DNA from: CAZMGT01 sp964565895
Lineage (GTDB): Bacteria; Armatimonadota; Zipacnadia; UBA1398; CAZMGT01
Reading direction: 5' to 3'
Assembly: GCA_964565895.1 (NCBI GenBank)
Contig: CAZMGT010000008.1
Location: 1-64,000, forward strand
Length of the DNA stretch: 64,000 bases
Below are positions 41,922-51,728 of the stretch, piece by piece. Every line of letters begins with the position of its first letter. Position 1 is the stretch's first letter. The notes below the pieces were generated by a model. It ran no database searches and was not told the DNA's origin. It was given only the letters and a program-made list of their open reading frames with translations. The translations under genes and the position numbers were made by a program.

Positions 41922-44729
41922 CTAAAAGCCAAATATCTCGTCGGCGTGGATGCCAAAGCGGAAGAAGTAGTTCGCCTTGCCTACGGCGGTGTAGTACTCC
42001 ACGCCGGCGCGGATGGTATAGGGGAAGCCGCGGGTGAGATAGCCGCGGTTGATAATCTCCGCGCGGAGCAGGTGGCCGTCGGGGTCGGGAAAGACGCGGT
42101 TGCCGAACGTTTTGATGTATTGGTATGTGAGGCGGGCGTCGGTGCGGTCCATGTACCAATAGGGCCAGTTGTGGGGGTTTTTGTCGTTGCTAATGCGCCA
42201 GGTATATTGCACGCGGGGCATGAGGGCTGTTCCCCTAATGCGCAGGCGGTCGGGGAGCTCGAAGTCGCGGTGGACGGCGTCGAGGCCCACGGTAAGGCGC
42301 TCGCGCTGGCCGGAGGAGGTTTTCGTATACTCTATTGTGCCCTGGATGTCGCGCAGGGCGAAGTCGCTCAGCCGCGGGAGAGCGTGGCGCACGGTGAGCG
42401 AATAACGGCGCACGCCCTTGGTGGGAATGGTCGTTACGCGGTCCCAGCCCACGGAGAAGCTGCTTAGCGTGCCGCTGCCCGCGGGGGTCGAAGTGGGCGC
42501 GGTTTGCGCGGCGACGGACATGTCGATAAGCTCCAGGCCCGCGCGATAGATGTCGCGGTCGTAAACGGACTCGTTGCGCAGGCGGGGGTAGGTAATGCGA
42601 AACGCCGCGCCGCGGTATTCATCGAACACGGTCGCCGACTCGTGCGTGCGCGGGGGGCTGAAGCGGTCGAACACGGTAAAGAACATGTCGTAGCGCTTTT
42701 GGGAGTTTAGGTATTCGGCGAGCCAGGTGGTGCGCCGGCTGGCCAAGCCGCGGGTGATTTGGATCGCGCCCACGTGCTGCTCCAGGGGGTCCTCGAAGAA
42801 CGCGCGCACGGCGACGGCGTTAAAGCCCGAGTCGCGCATAAGCGGGGTTTCGTTTAGCACGCCGAGGGAGTCGTTGGTGAGCAGGGGGCGAGCGAGGAAC
42901 ATTTTCACTTCCTTAAAGCTGCGATATTTCTCCACGCTCCAGTTAGAGGTGTCGATTTTCGTTTTCTCGGCGGGCTTTGCCGTGTAGGTAATGGAGTCCT
43001 CGGCGCCCGGGGGGATAAATTTGATCTTCTCCACATCAAGCGGCTCGGTATGCCCGGCGGGGATGGTCTCTAACGTGGCGCGGCGGGTTTTAAACAGCGA
43101 GAAGGTAATGCCCTTGCCGTCGGGCGTCCAGGTTGGGTCGTAGCAACTGCCCACGCCCTCGTTGGTGTGCTTGGTGATTTTCTTCGTGGCCACGTCAATG
43201 GTGTAGACGTTGGGCACACCGTCGGCGGCGGAGATAAACGCGATTTTCGTTCCGTCGGGCGACCAGGCGGGGGAGCGGTTCCAGTTTGTGTCGGCGGTGA
43301 GGAGCTGGAAGCCCGTGCCGTCGGCGTTGATTGTCGCGATGTTCGGGATCCCTTGGACGACGACCTCAAAGGCGAGGCGCTTGCCGTCTGGGGACCAGGT
43401 GGGGCCGAAGCAGTTTTCGGGAAGGTCGGGCGAGGCGGTGAGGATTTTTACGTTGCCGCCGTCGGCGTCCATAATGGCAATGCGCGCGTAGCGGCCAGCC
43501 TCCTGGTAAAGGACAAAGGCGATTTTTTTGCCGTCGGGCGAGAACGCGGGGTCCACGGCCTTTTCCTCGCCGGTAATGCGGCGGTGTGTGCCCGTTTGCG
43601 TGTCGTAGAGGTAGATGCCCGTGTTGGTGTGGCCATTTGGGCTGGAGTAGAAGCCGGCGTAGGCGAGGTAGCGGCTGTCTGGCGACCAGGAGAAGCGCTG
43701 CGAGCCGTAAATCGTTACGCGGTTGGTTATCGGGTGGAGGTTTGAGCCGTCGCTGTTGGCGATGTAGAGCTGGACGAACTGCTCCTCGATGTGTTTCATG
43801 GCGAGGATGGCGATCTTTTTGCCGTCGGGCGACCAGCGGCCGCCGAAGCACACGTGCAGCGTGGTGGGGAACGTTTTGGAATATTGCTGCACGGGCGTGC
43901 GCCCGCGGGTCATCTCGCGATAGAAGTCGGTGATGAACTTCTTCCACTCCTGATAAAGGTGGTTTTGGCCGACGCCGATGGTCTCGCGCAGGGCGCGGTC
44001 GAACGCGGGAAGCTTGGAGTACTTATCCAGGATCTCGGGGATGCACTGCGGGCCGTATTTGTTGACGATGTAGGTGACGATGGAGTGGCCGACGGCGTAG
44101 AGGAGCCACTGGTCGGTAAGGTCGTCGGTGTCGAACGTGTCCAGGGCGGCGAGGCTAGTGATGTCGTCCTCGAGCACGGCGGCGCGGAGGATGGAATAGC
44201 CGCCGTGCTGGGACCAGCGCGAGGCGGCACCTTCGGCGAGGCCCTCGTAGAACCACTCCGGAAGCTGCGGGGCGTTGATGTATTCCGTGAGGAAGCTCAG
44301 CCGGCCACGGATTTTCCAATAGGTGCAGATATGGGTGAACTCGTGGGCGATGAGCGCCTCGAGCCACGTGTCGCGATCGATGCGCGCGTCGTTAATGATG
44401 TTGCCGATGAGATGGATTTGGTGCTCGAGCTGGGTGGCTTGCTCGAGGGGGATGGTTGTGTATTCGGCGATGATAATCGGCGTTTTCTCATGTGGCTCGC
44501 AGCCGATGTCTTTGGTAATGCGGGGATAGACCTCCTCGGCCTTGCGGGCGACGACCTGGGCGGCCTCCTCCAGGCCCTGGTGATAGATTACCTTAAAGTG
44601 TTCGGTGGTCAGCATATACCAGGTGAGCTCGGTGTGGTTAAACCCGTCGGGCAAAGAGGCGCGCGCGGCGGAGGGGAGGAGCGCCGCGCACAGGGCGGCG
44701 AGCAGCAGATGGCGAGCTACGCGGCACAT
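41922..44729 (-). CDS. Peptidase MA-type protease fused to a TolB-like propeller and an outer-membrane beta-barrel
   Basis: The 935-residue protein has a signal peptide (ARHLLLAALCAALLPSAARA), a gluzincin peptidase domain with HEFTH at 129-133 and the third-ligand region EWFYEGLAEG near 158-167. PD40 blades fill residues about 290-560 (RWSPDGKKIAILAM, AFSPDGKKIAFVLY, AWSPDGTKIAFISA, TWTPDGKGITFSLF). The last 330 residues are amphipathic beta-strands rich in aromatics, ending in Phe (GIHADEIFGF), the signature for BamA-inserted barrels. It supports an outer membrane. The ATG at 44729 follows a GAGGAGG site. The substrate is unknown. Confidence 0.8.
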   Translation of the reverse strand: MCRVARHLLLAALCAALLPSAARASLPDGFNHTELTWYMLTTEHFKVIYHQGLEEAAQVVARKAEEVYPRITKDIGCEPHEKTPIIIAEYTTIPLEQATQLEHQIHLIGNIINDARIDRDTWLEALIAHEFTHICTYWKIRGRLSFLTEYINAPQLPEWFYEGLAEGAASRWSQHGGYSILRAAVLEDDITSLAALDTFDTDDLTDQWLLYAVGHSIVTYIVNKYGPQCIPEILDKYSKLPAFDRALRETIGVGQNHLYQEWKKFITDFYREMTRGRTPVQQYSKTFPTTLHVCFGGRWSPDGKKIAILAMKHIEEQFVQLYIANSDGSNLHPITNRVTIYGSQRFSWSPDSRYLAYAGFYSSPNGHTNTGIYLYDTQTGTHRRITGEEKAVDPAFSPDGKKIAFVLYQEAGRYARIAIMDADGGNVKILTASPDLPENCFGPTWSPDGKRLAFEVVVQGIPNIATINADGTGFQLLTADTNWNRSPAWSPDGTKIAFISAADGVPNVYTIDVATKKITKHTNEGVGSCYDPTWTPDGKGITFSLFKTRRATLETIPAGHTEPLDVEKIKFIPPGAEDSITYTAKPAEKTKIDTSNWSVEKYRSFKEVKMFLARPLLTNDSLGVLNETPLMRDSGFNAVAVRAFFEDPLEQHVGAIQITRGLASRRTTWLAEYLNSQKRYDMFFTVFDRFSPPRTHESATVFDEYRGAAFRITYPRLRNESVYDRDIYRAGLELIDMSVAAQTAPTSTPAGSGTLSSFSVGWDRVTTIPTKGVRRYSLTVRHALPRLSDFALRDIQGTIEYTKTSSGQRERLTVGLDAVHRDFELPDRLRIRGTALMPRVQYTWRISNDKNPHNWPYWYMDRTDARLTYQYIKTFGNRVFPDPDGHLLRAEIINRGYLTRGFPYTIRAGVEYYTAVGKANYFFRFGIHADEIFGF

Positions 44730-44994
44730 GGGCGAGCCTCCTCAGCCAGTCGGGGTACGGGCACAAGTTGCCATAGTGTGCGCCGCGGAGATGGGCAAGA
44801 CCTTTTCCCCCCGCAAACGCCATAGCAACAACCGCGCCGCGTGGCGCGGTGTTCGTTGGGGCGAGCGGCGATGCCCCTGGCCCCGCCCGCGTGGGGGAAA
44901 GCCCGGCAAAGGAGGCGCGGGGGAGGAGCGAAAGAAAAAAGGGTGGGCGCTGCCGGTCGCTGGCCAAAAGCGCGGTGAAGGTGGTGAGTAAAAC

Positions 44995-47700
44995 GTGTCG
45001 CTGGTGGGCTATGTCTTGGCGCTGAGCGCGGCGATCGCCCTCGTCCCAGCCCGCGGGGCGGGGGCAGGGGAGGTTGTGTTTTACGTCTCCCCCCAGGGCA
45101 ACGACGCGTGGTCCGGGACGCTGGCCGAGCCGAACGCCGCGGGCGACGACGGGCCGTTTGCGACGATCGCCCGGGCGCAGCGCGCGGTGCGCGAGGCGCG
45201 CCGGGGCAAGCAGGCCGCGCTTGGGGCAAGGGTGGTTATCCGCGGGGGAGTGTATCGCCTGCGCGAGCCGATCGTCTTTCGCCCGGAGGACTCGGGGACG
45301 GCGGAGGCGCCCGTTATCTATGAGGCGTATCCGGGCGAGCGGCCGGTGCTTAGCGGTGGGCGCGTTATCTCCGGCTGGCGCAAGGGCGAGGGAGAGCTGT
45401 GGGTGGCGGAGATCGCCGAGGTGCGCGCGGGGAAGTGGTACTTTCACCAGCTTTTCGTTAACGGCAAGCGGAGGACGCGTGCGCGCGCGCCGAACGAGGG
45501 CTACTTGTATACCGCGGGGCCGCTGCCGGAGATCGCCAACCCGCGGCGAGACAGGCGCGACGCCAAGGCGCGCATTGGCTTTCGCTACAAAAACGGCGAC
45601 ATAAGGCGCTGGGAGGGGCTTGAGGACGCGAACATCGTGCTCTTTCACGCGTGGACGGCCTCGGTGCACTGGATCGCCAGCCTGGACGAAAAACAGCACA
45701 CCGTGCGCTTTACCGCGCCGAGCCAGTGGCCGGTGGGCTGGTGGGAGCGCACGGGACAAAGGTATTACGTGGAGAATTTCCGCGAGGCGCTCGACGCCCC
45801 GGGGGAGTGGTATCTCGAGCGCAAGACAGGAAAGCTTTACTACTGGCCCGCGGCGGGCGAGGACGTGCGCCGGGCGGAGGTCGTTGCGCCCGTGCTCGAG
45901 GAGCTGGTGCGCTTTGAGGGCGAGCCGGAGGCGGGGAGGTATGTGGAGCACATTGTCCTGCGTGGGCTTTCGTTTCAACACGCGGCGTGGAAGCTAAACA
46001 ACGACGGCGACCAGGACGGCCAGGCGGCGGCCGCTTTAGGCGCGGCGATTTACGCGCGCGGGGCGCGGCGCTGCGCGCTGGAGCGCTGCGAGGTGGCCCA
46101 CGTGGGGGAGTACGGCGTGTGGCTTGGGGAAGGGTGCAAGCGGAACAGGATCGTCCACTGCGAGATCCACGACCTGGGCGCGGGCGGGGTGAAGCTGGGG
46201 GAGACGCGTAGCGCGCGCACGGAGGCGCTGGCCGCCGAGGGGAACGTTGTGGACAACTGCTTTATCCACGACGGGGGCCACGTGTTTCACGCGGGGGTTG
46301 GGGTGTGGGTCGGGAGGAGCAGCTACAACGAGGTGACGCACAACGAGATTTGCGACTTTGACTATACGGGCGTTTCCGTGGGCTGGTCGTGGGGCTATGC
46401 GCCGAGCAGCGCGCACGACAACATTGTGGAATATAACCACATTCACGACATCGGGCGGGGCGTGCTGAGCGACATGGGCGGGATATATACCCTGGGCGTG
46501 TCGCCCGGGACGAGGCTGCGGTTTAACGTTATCCACGATGTGTATTCGTATAGCTACGGCGGGTGGGGCCTGTATACGGACGAGGGAAGCACGGGGATTT
46601 TGCTCGAGAAAAACGTTGTTTACAACACGAAAACGGGCGGCTTTCACCAGCACTACGGCAAGGAAAACATCGTGCGCAACAACATTTTCGCGTTCGCCCA
46701 AAGCTCGCAGATAAACCGCAGCCGCGAGGAGGAGCACCTCTCGTTTCGCTTCGAGCGGAACATCGTCTACTGCGACCGGGGGGAGATCCTCGGCGGGGTG
46801 TGGGAGAAGAATTTTTACATGGACTATAACCTCTACTGGGTGGTGGGGGACGAGGAGGAGATCGATTTTTACGGCTTAGACTTCGCGGACTGGCAGGCGC
46901 GCGGGCACGACCGGCACTCGCTCGTCGCCGACCCCAAGTTTGTGGACCCCGAGCATTATGATTTTCGGCTAAGGCCTGACTCACCGGCGTTTGGGTTGGG
47001 GATCGAGCCGATCGACACAAGCGCTGTGGGGCTTTATGGCGAGGAGGAGTGGGTTTTCGCGCCGCGGAGGATCGTTCGCGCGCCGGTGAGCTATCCTCCG
47101 CCGCCGGGCGAGCAGCCCATTCGCGACGACTTCGAGCAGACGGCGGTGGGCGAACCGCCGCGTTTGGCGCGCGTTTTCGGCGAGGAGAAGGGGGCGGGGA
47201 TTCGCGTCAGCGACGAGCGGGCGGCGAGCGGCAAGCAGAGCTTGAAGTTTCGCGACGCGCCCGGGCTTTCCAAGACGTGGCAGCCGCATCTCGTCTATCA
47301 GCCGCGGTTTGCCAGCGGCGTGGCAAAGATGAGCTTTGACCTGTGGCTTGGCCCGGGGGCGATGGTGCTTATGGAGTGGCGCGATAGCGCGCGGCCGTAT
47401 CGCGTGGGGCCGAGCCTGCGCATTGAGGCCGATGGGACGCTGGTTGCCCGGGGCAAGCCGCTGATGCGCCTGCCGCGGGAGAAGTGGGTGCGGTTTGAGA
47501 TCGTCTGCCCTTTGGGACGGAGGGCGACGGGGAAGTATGACCTGACGATAACCGTTTCCGGCGGGCAGCCGCGGAAGTTTGCCGGGCTGGCCACGGGCTC
47601 GGAGAAATGGCGGCGGCTGATGCAGCTCGTGTTTGTCAGCCTGGCCGACGCGCAGACGGAGTTTTACCTGGACAACCTGCGCGTGGAGCGAAGCAAATAA
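44995..47700 (+). CDS. Secreted right-handed parallel beta-helix protein (GH141-like)
   Basis: The 901-residue protein has a signal peptide (VLALSAAIALVPARGAGA) and the typical start FYVSPQGNDAWSGTLAEPN of secreted beta-helix glycosidases. Beta-helix coils fill about 310-600 (CEVAHVGEYGVWLGEG, NEICDFDYTGVSVGW, YNHIHDIGRGVLSDM). The layout fits GH141 (fucosidase/xylanase) and related proteins; I do not know the substrate. The C-terminal 200 residues are a separate beta-sandwich (IRDDFEQTAVGEPP) that may bind sugar. It starts with GTG after GGTGGTGAG. Confidence 0.8.
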   Translation: MSLVGYVLALSAAIALVPARGAGAGEVVFYVSPQGNDAWSGTLAEPNAAGDDGPFATIARAQRAVREARRGKQAALGARVVIRGGVYRLREPIVFRPEDSGTAEAPVIYEAYPGERPVLSGGRVISGWRKGEGELWVAEIAEVRAGKWYFHQLFVNGKRRTRARAPNEGYLYTAGPLPEIANPRRDRRDAKARIGFRYKNGDIRRWEGLEDANIVLFHAWTASVHWIASLDEKQHTVRFTAPSQWPVGWWERTGQRYYVENFREALDAPGEWYLERKTGKLYYWPAAGEDVRRAEVVAPVLEELVRFEGEPEAGRYVEHIVLRGLSFQHAAWKLNNDGDQDGQAAAALGAAIYARGARRCALERCEVAHVGEYGVWLGEGCKRNRIVHCEIHDLGAGGVKLGETRSARTEALAAEGNVVDNCFIHDGGHVFHAGVGVWVGRSSYNEVTHNEICDFDYTGVSVGWSWGYAPSSAHDNIVEYNHIHDIGRGVLSDMGGIYTLGVSPGTRLRFNVIHDVYSYSYGGWGLYTDEGSTGILLEKNVVYNTKTGGFHQHYGKENIVRNNIFAFAQSSQINRSREEEHLSFRFERNIVYCDRGEILGGVWEKNFYMDYNLYWVVGDEEEIDFYGLDFADWQARGHDRHSLVADPKFVDPEHYDFRLRPDSPAFGLGIEPIDTSAVGLYGEEEWVFAPRRIVRAPVSYPPPPGEQPIRDDFEQTAVGEPPRLARVFGEEKGAGIRVSDERAASGKQSLKFRDAPGLSKTWQPHLVYQPRFASGVAKMSFDLWLGPGAMVLMEWRDSARPYRVGPSLRIEADGTLVARGKPLMRLPREKWVRFEIVCPLGRRATGKYDLTITVSGGQPRKFAGLATGSEKWRRLMQLVFVSLADAQTEFYLDNLRVERSK

Positions 47701-47704
47701 CCGG

Positions 47705-50032
47705 TCAGCCGCGGAGCGCCTTGGTTAGCGCGATGATGGCCTGAGCGATTTGCGTGCGCAGGGCGTCGTAGTCGTCGAACGTCCAACCGTTTTGCATTTT
47801 GTGGTCGCCGGAGACAACGGTGTCGCCGTTTGGGGCGAGCTCGCAGGGGCCGGTCCAGTTGCCCTGCATGGCGCGGCCCTCGCAGGCGTGGAAGTCGATT
47901 TCGTCGAGCTTTTTCTGGACCTCGGCCCAGAGCCTCTGCGCAAGGGCGCGGACGTTAGGCGCAGGGGAAGCCAAGGCGCGGTCGACAAGCTGGCGCAGGG
48001 TGAGAATGTAGCGGTAGTCGTCTACCCCCTCGCGAGTGGCCTCCCAGCCAGTGCATGGGCCGCCGAGCTCGTTTTTCGTCTGCGGGAAGCAGTAAAGCAG
48101 CGCCGCGGGGCGCTGGTAGACGAGCTCCGGGTTGCGCTCGTTAACCGCGTTTTGGTAGCACCAGCTCAGGCAGCCCGTCGCCCCGGAGTGCCACAGGCCG
48201 AAGCCATACATAAAGCGCTGGGGCTCGGGATGCCAGCCAGTAAGGTCGATGTTGTAAAACCAGACGGCCTTGCCGTCGCGGCGGATGCGCGCGAGAAACT
48301 CGCGCCACGCCTGGGCGTCGAACGTCCCGCGGACCATCACGGGGCCATCGTGGAAGACGATGAAGTCGCACAGGTCATAGACCTCGTTAAGCCGGCGGCT
48401 TTTCGTGTTTGGGCCATCCTCCTCGGTGCGCACGCCGGGGATGGACTTGAGGATCTCGAGACAGCGGCGGGCGGTGGGCATGCGATCGTAGTGCTCGAAC
48501 GGCTCGTCTACGGGCTGGAAGATGATCTCCGGCCAAGAGAGCTGCTTTGCCCGGCGGAGGATCTCCTCGATAACCCCGCGATAGGCGCGGGCGAAGGCCT
48601 CGCTTTCAAGCTCGCCCTGGCGCAGGGCGAAGCGAACGATGTCACCGCCCATAAGCCAGACGAGGGGCTCGGGAAAGCCCGCTTTAACGTAGGCGTCCAT
48701 GGCGCGTTCGAGCGCGCTTGTCCCGTCCCAGGGGATGACCACGCGGGCGCCCTGCCAGAGCATTTTGCCGCCGAACGGCGAGCAGAGGCCGACGGTGGTC
48801 ATGCCGTGGGCGCGCATGTCGCGGAAGTTGCGCAGAAGCCACTCCGGGTCGCTGCGGAAGCGGGCGTACATCCCGAAGAAGATGCCCCGCGGCTGAGCGA
48901 GTTTGAACGGCCAAACGGTAACGCGCAGGGAGACCGTGGCCGGCGCCGCGCCCTGGGCCGCGATCGCCACGCTGCCCGTGTATTCGCCCGGCGGGGCGTC
49001 CTCTGGCACGTGGACGGTTATCCAAAACGGCTGGGTGGAGTTTGCCCGGACGGAAGCGTGGGCCGCGGGCTCGAGAAACAGCGGCACGCGCATTAGGCCG
49101 GCGTTATACGGTCCCCAGCGCTCCTGGCCCTGCTTGTCGTGAAAGCGCACGCGGCGGATGTCTATGCGAGCGGCAGGGATGGTCGCCCCGCGGGGGCCGC
49201 GCAGGTCGCTTGCGCGCAGCTCGACGCGCGGGAGGTCGCGCAGGGCGTAGATGGCGAGCACGCGGGGCTCGGCCTCGCCCGGGGCGGCGGAGAGGGAGAG
49301 CTCCGCCACGCGCTCCTCGGCGAGGGGGACGGAGTTTTCGAAAAGCAGGCGCAGATAGTTGCGCGAGAATAGGATGTAGCCGCGGTCGCGCTCGTTGGGC
49401 GTGGGCTGGGGCGGCTTGTTTTGCTCGACGTAGCGCGTGCGCGGCTTTTCCGCGCGGTCTGCGGGGGCAAGGGCGATGTCGTCGAACCACGCCGTGCCCG
49501 TGCCGGTGTAATGGAAATTCAGCCACAAGCGGACGCGGATGCGTGCGGTTTTCGGGTGCAGCTCCCAGTAGCCGGAGTAAAGCGTCCAGTCGCGGTCGCG
49601 GTTGGCGACGATGACCCCGTAGTCGGCGGAGAGCCACTCGCCCTTTGGCCCGAGGCACACGCCGGCCACGCGGGCGTCGGTGTTGGCGATGTGTTGTGTT
49701 TTGATCCACGCGGTAACGCGGAAGTAGCGGGGGCGAGGCGCGGGAAGAGGCAGCTCCGCCGTCCACACGCCGTCGTCGGTGGATCGGGCGACGCCGATGC
49801 GCACGCTGGCCCGGCCGGAGTGAAAGGTCGTTTTGTCCCAGCCGAAGTCGGGCTTTGTTTTGGGCACGGCGCGGGTGGCGTCGCCGGAGTGGGTGTTGCG
49901 CCAGGAGAAGCGCCACCCGTCGGGCAGGCCGTCGCCGTCGGCGTCTTGCTCGAACCCGGGATTGGGAAGCAGGCCTTGCCCGGCGGGCGCGGCGAGGGCA
50001 AGCAAGGCGAACGTGCACAGAGCGAGGGTCAT
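47705..50032 (-). CDS. Secreted DUF4091-family glycoside hydrolase-like protein with N-terminal CBM
   Basis: The 775-residue protein has a signal peptide (LALCTFALLALAAPAGQG), a carbohydrate-binding-like sandwich (residues about 20-180, starting LLPNPGFEQDADGDGLPDGW), a linker domain, and a TIM-barrel part with DUF4091 features: IIFQPVDEPFEHYD (acidic motif), DFIVFHDG, and GFGLWHSGATGCLSWCYQN near residue 620. DUF4091 proteins are predicted glycosidases. It is convergent with the beta-helix gene with only 4 bases between stops. Confidence 0.78.
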   Translation of the reverse strand: MTLALCTFALLALAAPAGQGLLPNPGFEQDADGDGLPDGWRFSWRNTHSGDATRAVPKTKPDFGWDKTTFHSGRASVRIGVARSTDDGVWTAELPLPAPRPRYFRVTAWIKTQHIANTDARVAGVCLGPKGEWLSADYGVIVANRDRDWTLYSGYWELHPKTARIRVRLWLNFHYTGTGTAWFDDIALAPADRAEKPRTRYVEQNKPPQPTPNERDRGYILFSRNYLRLLFENSVPLAEERVAELSLSAAPGEAEPRVLAIYALRDLPRVELRASDLRGPRGATIPAARIDIRRVRFHDKQGQERWGPYNAGLMRVPLFLEPAAHASVRANSTQPFWITVHVPEDAPPGEYTGSVAIAAQGAAPATVSLRVTVWPFKLAQPRGIFFGMYARFRSDPEWLLRNFRDMRAHGMTTVGLCSPFGGKMLWQGARVVIPWDGTSALERAMDAYVKAGFPEPLVWLMGGDIVRFALRQGELESEAFARAYRGVIEEILRRAKQLSWPEIIFQPVDEPFEHYDRMPTARRCLEILKSIPGVRTEEDGPNTKSRRLNEVYDLCDFIVFHDGPVMVRGTFDAQAWREFLARIRRDGKAVWFYNIDLTGWHPEPQRFMYGFGLWHSGATGCLSWCYQNAVNERNPELVYQRPAALLYCFPQTKNELGGPCTGWEATREGVDDYRYILTLRQLVDRALASPAPNVRALAQRLWAEVQKKLDEIDFHACEGRAMQGNWTGPCELAPNGDTVVSGDHKMQNGWTFDDYDALRTQIAQAIIALTKALRG

Positions 50033-50158
50033 GGCACTCACCCGTTGCGCGGAGTGCGCTTGGTTTTCGCCGGCGCGGGGGAAGAGACCTTGCCCCGCGG
50101 CCGCGCGCAGGAGTGCTGCCGGCGCGCGCAGAACGGTGCAGCGTGGAGGAGAGGGACA

Positions 50159-51724
50159 TTGACAACGGCGGAACACGGACGCCGGCCGGCGCAGCAGTAT
50201 AGCGCGCGGCAGGCTGTGGGACTTGTGTTAGGGATCGTTCTCTTTTTGGCCGTTTTGTGCGTGCCCAGCCCGCAGGGGATGAGCACGGAGGCCAAGCGCG
50301 CGGCCGCGGTTGCGCTGCTCATGGGGGCGTGGTGGATTAGCGAGGCGCTACCTATTCCCGCGGTGGCCCTGCTGCCCCTGGCGCTGTATCCGCTGCTTGG
50401 GGTGATGGACGCGAAGGCCGCCGCGGCGCCCTATGCCAACCACAACATCTACCTCTTCTTGGGCGGGTTTTTCATTGCCCTGGCCATGCAAAAGTGGGGG
50501 CTGCACCGGCGGCTGGCGCTCCATGTCGTGCGTCTGTTGGGGGCCAGCCCGCGGCGGCTCATTTTGGGGTTTATGGTGGCCACCGCAGCGATCTCTATGT
50601 GGATTTCGGACACGGCCACGGCAATGATGATGATGCCCATTGCCCTGGCGGTGATCTATCACGCGTTCGGCGAGGTGCCCCCGGGTGAAGTGATCGCCAC
50701 GCGGCCGCGGGGCGAGGTGAACTTTGCCACGGCGCTGATGCTCGGCGTGGCTCAGGCGTCGGTGATCGGGGGCATTGCCACGCTTGTGGGCACGCCGCCG
50801 AACATTGTGTTTAAGGGAGTCGTCGCGGAGCTGTTTCCCCGGGCGCCTGAGGTAACGTTTAGCCAGTGGGCGCTGCTCGGGCTGCCGGTAACGGTTGTCC
50901 TGTTGCCCCTGGTGTGGCTGGTGGTTACCTATGTCGCGCTGCCCGTGGGCTTGGCGGAGCTGCCCGGGGGGCGGGAGGTTGTCGCGCAGCGGCTGCGCGA
51001 GTTGGGGCCCATGCGCCGCGGGGAGAAGATCGTCCTGGCGGTGTTTTTGTGCACGGCGCTGGCCTGGGTTACGCGGAGCAGCATTGAGCTGGGCGCGGTA
51101 ACCATTCCCGGGTGGCAGGATGTGCTCGGGCTGAAGGGGCTGGTGCAGGACTCCACGGTGGCCATCGTCGCGGGGCTGCTGTTGTTTGTTATTCCCGTGG
51201 AGCGCGGGGAGTTTGCCCTGGACTGGGAGTGGGCACTAAAGGTGCCCTGGGGGATATTGATTTTGTTCGGCGGGGGCTTTTCCCTCGCGGCGAGCTTCGA
51301 AAAGACCGGCCTTTCGCGCTGGCTCGCGGAGCGGCTAAGCGTGCTCCACGGGGCGCCCCCGATCGTCGTTATCCTAGCGACGTGCTTGCTCGTGACGTTT
51401 CTTACGGAGATGACCTCGAACACGGCGACAGCGACGATAACCATGCCCGTGCTCGCGGCGACGGCGCAGGCGATGCACATTCACCCATTTTTGCTTATGG
51501 TTCCCGCGGCAATGTCTGCCTCGTGCGCGTTTATGCTTCCCGTGGCTACCCCGCCCAACGCCATCGTGTTCGGCAGCGGCTATATTGACATTCGCGACAT
51601 GGCGCGCACGGGGCTGATGCTGAACTTCATCGGCGCGGTGGTTATTACCCTATTCATGTATTTTGTCGGGATGGGCGTGTTTGGCATTCACTCCGGCGTG
51701 GCGCCGGCATGGGCCCAGCCTTAG
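50159..51724 (+). CDS. SLC13/DASS-family sodium:anion symporter
   Basis: The 521-residue protein has about 11 membrane helices. The two re-entrant sodium/substrate motifs are visible: WISDTATAMMM (SDT where SNT is usual) and EMTSNTATATI (SNT), each followed by a Pro-containing loop (LVGTPPNIV and VATPPNAIV). The family moves dicarboxylates, citrate or sulfate into the cell with Na+. The start is TTG at 50159, chosen for the GGAGGAGAGGG site. It sits in a sugar-degradation neighbourhood, so a sugar acid is possible. Confidence 0.88.
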   Translation: MTTAEHGRRPAQQYSARQAVGLVLGIVLFLAVLCVPSPQGMSTEAKRAAAVALLMGAWWISEALPIPAVALLPLALYPLLGVMDAKAAAAPYANHNIYLFLGGFFIALAMQKWGLHRRLALHVVRLLGASPRRLILGFMVATAAISMWISDTATAMMMMPIALAVIYHAFGEVPPGEVIATRPRGEVNFATALMLGVAQASVIGGIATLVGTPPNIVFKGVVAELFPRAPEVTFSQWALLGLPVTVVLLPLVWLVVTYVALPVGLAELPGGREVVAQRLRELGPMRRGEKIVLAVFLCTALAWVTRSSIELGAVTIPGWQDVLGLKGLVQDSTVAIVAGLLLFVIPVERGEFALDWEWALKVPWGILILFGGGFSLAASFEKTGLSRWLAERLSVLHGAPPIVVILATCLLVTFLTEMTSNTATATITMPVLAATAQAMHIHPFLLMVPAAMSASCAFMLPVATPPNAIVFGSGYIDIRDMARTGLMLNFIGAVVITLFMYFVGMGVFGIHSGVAPAWAQP

Positions 51725-51728
51725 CCCC

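Noticed and set aside
43791..44825. Plus-strand open frame opposite the peptidase fusion
   Set aside because: The opposite strand carries clear HEFTH and PD40 motifs; this frame has none.
44730..44994. Promoter TTGCCC-17-TATGGC upstream of the peptidase fusion
   Set aside because: Both hexamers are weak matches; nothing else supports it.
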